From positions 1 to 8,138 of the forward strand of contig CAIUCF010000028.1 in NCBI GenBank assembly GCA_903897565.1: 8,138 bases of DNA, read 5' to 3'. The position numbers and the translations under genes were made by a program. How positions within the stretch are numbered: position 1 is the first letter of the stretch; the number at the start of each line of letters is the position of its first letter. This document shows, in pieces, positions 6,792 to 8,138 of the stretch. This stretch comes from an uncultured Rhodospirillales bacterium. Lineage in GTDB: Bacteria; Pseudomonadota; Alphaproteobacteria; ATCC43930; CGMCC-115725. Under the pieces are notes generated by a model that had not been told where the DNA came from, searched no databases, and saw only the letters and a list, made by a program, of their open reading frames with translations.

Positions 6792-7541
6792 TTACGCATC
6801 GCCCGGATGCTTGCCCGCGCGCTGCGGCAGCAACAGGATCCCGGCCAGCATCAGCGCGGCGAGCACCGCCGAGGCCGTGATCCGGCTGAGGGCGAAGCCG
6901 CCATGGTCGATCGGCTTGTCGAGCAGATCGCCCAGGGTGGCGCCGAGCGGGCGGGTCAGGATGAAGGCTGCCCAGAACAGCAGGGTGCGATCGAGTTTGG
7001 TCAGGTAATAAGCAGCCGCGACCACCACCAGCGCGCCGCCGAACAGCATGGCGCCGCCGTCATAACCGAGGCCGTTGGTGTCCGCCGCCCAATCGCCGAG
7101 CGCCGTGCCTAGGGTCTGCGAGAACAGGATCGCCCCCCAGTAGAATACTTCGACGCGCGGCCGCGTCACCGTCGCCACGGCAATCGAGCCTTCCACCTTG
7201 TACCAGAGCCCGAGCATCGCCAGCAGCGACAGCAGCAGGATCGTGGTGCCTCCCGTGTAGCCGATACCGAGCGAGCGATCGGCGAAGTCCGCCATGGTCG
7301 TGCCCGCCGTCGTGGTCGCGACGATCACCGCCCAGTACAGCAGGGGGATGAAGCGCTTTACCGAAACCTGCGCCGACACGGCGACGGCGAACAGGGCGAT
7401 GAAGATCACGCTGCTCAGCGCGTAGCCGAAGTTCATCGTCATGGACAGCGCGTCGCCCCCGGTCTCGCCCAGGGTCGTCGCCACGATCTTGATCAGCCAG
7501 AAGCCCAGCGTGACCTCGGGAACCTTGCTCACGCGCGTCAT
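6792..7541 (-). CDS. DUF347-repeat integral membrane protein
   Basis: This 249-residue polytopic inner-membrane protein has four internal repeats of the DUF347 type (about two membrane segments per repeat, each opening with a conserved Tyr/Phe-Trp). The repeats are visible at LGFWLIKIVATTLGETGGD (12-30), LLYWAVIVATTTAG (67-80), VFYWGAILFSQTLGTALGD (132-150) and LLFWAAFILTRPLGATLGD (187-205). The tryptophans sit at 15, 70, 135 and 190, so spacings are 55, 65 and 55. Each repeat ends in a T/P-x-G-x-x-x-(G/A)-D/E type motif that places an acidic residue at a helix end. About eight membrane helices are expected. The family has no firmly established function; a transport or metal-related role would be a guess. 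The ATG at 7541 has GGAG six bases upstream and leads straight into the conserved KVPEVTL opening. The gene lies 61 bases after the Rrf2 regulator, preceded by a promoter-like sequence and a Fur-box-like dyad. Confidence 0.9.
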   Translation of the reverse strand: MTRVSKVPEVTLGFWLIKIVATTLGETGGDALSMTMNFGYALSSVIFIALFAVAVSAQVSVKRFIPLLYWAVIVATTTAGTTMADFADRSLGIGYTGGTTILLLSLLAMLGLWYKVEGSIAVATVTRPRVEVFYWGAILFSQTLGTALGDWAADTNGLGYDGGAMLFGGALVVVAAAYYLTKLDRTLLFWAAFILTRPLGATLGDLLDKPIDHGGFALSRITASAVLAALMLAGILLLPQRAGKHPGDA

Positions 7542-7552
7542 GCCGGCTCCAT

Positions 7553-7571
7553 AATAAGAATCAGTCTCATT
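7553..7571 (-). promoter_or_regulatory. Fur-box-like dyad in front of the DUF347 gene
   Basis: On the minus strand the segment reads AATGAGACTGATTCTTATT. Its core, TGAGACT-g-ATTCTTA (7569-7555), matches the 7-1-7 Fur consensus TGATAAT-n-ATTATCA at 10 of 14 positions. It is AT-rich against GC-rich surroundings and lies at or just after the expected transcription start, about 10 bases before the ribosome-binding site of the DUF347 gene. Binding by Fur, Mur or another metal regulator is inference from sequence only. Confidence 0.4.
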
Positions 7572-7577
7572 CGCATG

Positions 7578-7606
7578 GGAATAAGCAGAACCCAGTACGT
7601 CGTCAA
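7578..7606 (-). promoter_or_regulatory. Candidate sigma-70 promoter for the DUF347 gene
   Basis: TTGACG (7606-7601) overlaps the nsrR stop codon and is followed after exactly 17 bases by TATTCC (7583-7578). The -35 is near consensus and the -10 keeps only the first three consensus bases. The predicted start, near 7571, would give a 5' leader of about 30 bases carrying the Fur-like dyad. The gene could therefore be transcribed separately from the regulator. Confidence 0.4.
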
Positions 7607-8028
7607 CCCGGCTCTATCGCCAGAAGTTGCAAGATCTGGCCGCGGCGGCCGAGCAGATCGGCGAGCGTGTAGCGATCGAGCACCGCCATGAAGGCGGCGA
7701 CGGCCTCGTCGAGCACGCCCGTGAGCCCGCAAGCCGGCCCGATCGCGCAAGTCGCACAATCGACGAGGTCGAAGTCTTCTTCGCACAGGCGGATGATCGC
7801 ACCGATATTGATTGCCGCCGCCGGTTTGGCGAGACGAATCCCGCCGAGCCGGCCGCGTTCGCCGACGACGAAGCCAGCCTTGCCGAGGCCATGCACGACT
7901 TTCATCAGATGGTTCTGAGAGATGCCATAGGCCTTGGCCATGCTCGAGATCGCACAAGGCTTGTCGGGTCGGGCGCCAAGAAACAGCAGAACCCGCAAGG
8001 CATAATCGGTGTAGCGCGTCAGTCGCAT
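7603..8028 (-). CDS. nsrR: Rrf2-family Fe-S regulator, NsrR-like
   Basis: This 141-residue transcription factor begins MRLTRYTDYALRVLLFLG, the canonical Rrf2 start. A winged helix-turn-helix follows (ISSMAKAYGISQNHLMKVVHGLGKAGFV, about 27-54) with the wing at GERGRLGGIRLAKP (56-69). The cluster loop is DCATCAIGPACGL with Cys91, Cys94 and Cys100, then a dimerisation helix ending in LDRYTLADLL. In this family such cysteines bind an Fe-S cluster. The NsrR branch, recognised by the NHLMKVVH segment and the CGLTGVL context, senses nitric oxide and represses detoxification genes. RirA, the alphaproteobacterial iron regulator, is the closest alternative. The start at 8028 is set by the conserved N-terminus and a GAGG about 9 bases upstream. 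In-frame ATGs up to 8127 lie in promoter DNA and are rejected. The C-x2-C-x5-C spacing is tighter than in E. coli NsrR. Rrf2 membership is near certain; NsrR is probable. Confidence 0.78.
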   Translation of the reverse strand: MRLTRYTDYALRVLLFLGARPDKPCAISSMAKAYGISQNHLMKVVHGLGKAGFVVGERGRLGGIRLAKPAAAINIGAIIRLCEEDFDLVDCATCAIGPACGLTGVLDEAVAAFMAVLDRYTLADLLGRRGQILQLLAIEPG

Positions 8029-8069
8029 TCCAGAACCCTCGGCCGCGATCCGTCGCAGCATGCATCGCC

Positions 8070-8098
8070 AATATATGTATTTCGGTTGCATCTTTGAA
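8070..8098 (-). promoter_or_regulatory. Promoter of the nsrR-like gene
   Basis: TTCAAA (8098-8093) and TATATT (8075-8070) are separated by exactly 17 bases on the minus strand. The start of transcription would fall near 8063, leaving about 35 bases of leader before the ATG at 8028. This is the best-formed promoter in the window. The proposed NsrR dyad lies inside its spacer, as expected for autoregulation. Confidence 0.5.
8072..8094. promoter_or_regulatory. NsrR-like 11-1-11 operator overlapping the promoter
   Basis: Read on the minus strand, the left half-site is AAGATGCAACC, which matches the first seven bases of the known enterobacterial NsrR half-site AAGATGC(C/T)TTT. After one central base the right half is AAATACATATA, which fits the mirrored element AAATrCAT. 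The dyad is imperfect (about half the pairs are symmetric). Its position between -35 and -10 would block RNA polymerase. The assignment rests on hand alignment to a remembered consensus. Confidence 0.4.
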
Positions 8099-8138
8099 CG
8101 ATGCTGATACATATATTTTCGATACATCTATTATCCAC

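Larger units (their letters stand above)
8060..8127. repeat. Cluster of ATGYAT/ATRCAT hexamers upstream of nsrR
   Basis: Within 68 bases there are ATGCAT (8060-8065), ATGTAT (8075-8080), TTGCAT (8086-8091), and ATACAT at 8107-8112 and 8122-8127. The last two lie in an exact GATACAT direct repeat (8106-8112 and 8121-8127) spaced 15 bases start to start. The segment is markedly AT-rich. Several of these may be regulator half-sites; a divergent gene beyond the right edge could share them. Confidence 0.4.

Noticed and set aside
7603..8127. 33-residue N-terminal extension of the regulator from ATG at 8127
   Set aside because: The extension is encoded by AT-rich promoter and operator DNA and precedes the strictly conserved MRLTRYTDYAL start.

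Overview
The window is a GC-rich stretch (75% G+C by hand count at 1861-1920) in which all six supported genes read from the minus strand. The mix is a squalene operon of the hpnC-hpnD-hpnE type, an NsrR-like Rrf2 regulator, and a very long strand-loop-strand (AIDA-type) repeat protein. Together with the base composition this suggests an alphaproteobacterium, perhaps of the Rhodospirillales/Acetobacterales or Rhizobiales. That placement is inferred from gene content and style, not from a marker gene.

In transcription order (right to left) the layout is as follows. An AT-rich regulatory segment (about 8060-8138) carries a good promoter and an NsrR-like dyad. It is followed by an Rrf2-family regulator (8028-7603) with a three-cysteine Fe-S loop, best read as the nitric-oxide sensor NsrR. 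After 61 bases comes a four-repeat DUF347 membrane protein (7541-6792), with its own candidate promoter and a Fur-box-like dyad. An 88-base gap leads into hpnC (6703-5804), hpnD (5804-4923) and hpnE (4926-3676), which are joined by 1-base and 4-base start/stop overlaps. A 252-base spacer separates hpnE from the 5' end of a repeat gene (3423 to beyond position 1). That gene fills the left 42% of the window and runs off the edge.

HpnD, HpnC and HpnE together form the three-step bacterial route from farnesyl diphosphate to squalene: presqualene diphosphate, then hydroxysqualene, then squalene. This supplies hopanoid (or occasionally carotenoid) synthesis. Squalene-hopene cyclase is not in the window. 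The regulator and the DUF347 gene look like a separate stress- or metal-responsive unit upstream. The repeat protein is probably an exported or surface protein unrelated to the squalene enzymes.

The least explained items are: the repeat protein, which starts directly in its first repeat with no signal peptide and is interrupted by two non-repeat segments; the dense cluster of ATGYAT-type elements in front of nsrR; the Fur-like dyad in front of the DUF347 gene; and the tiny overlapping frames in front of the repeat gene. I saw no RNA genes, insertion sequences, CRISPR arrays or attachment sites. Many long open frames on the plus strand are antisense shadows of the GC-rich minus-strand genes.
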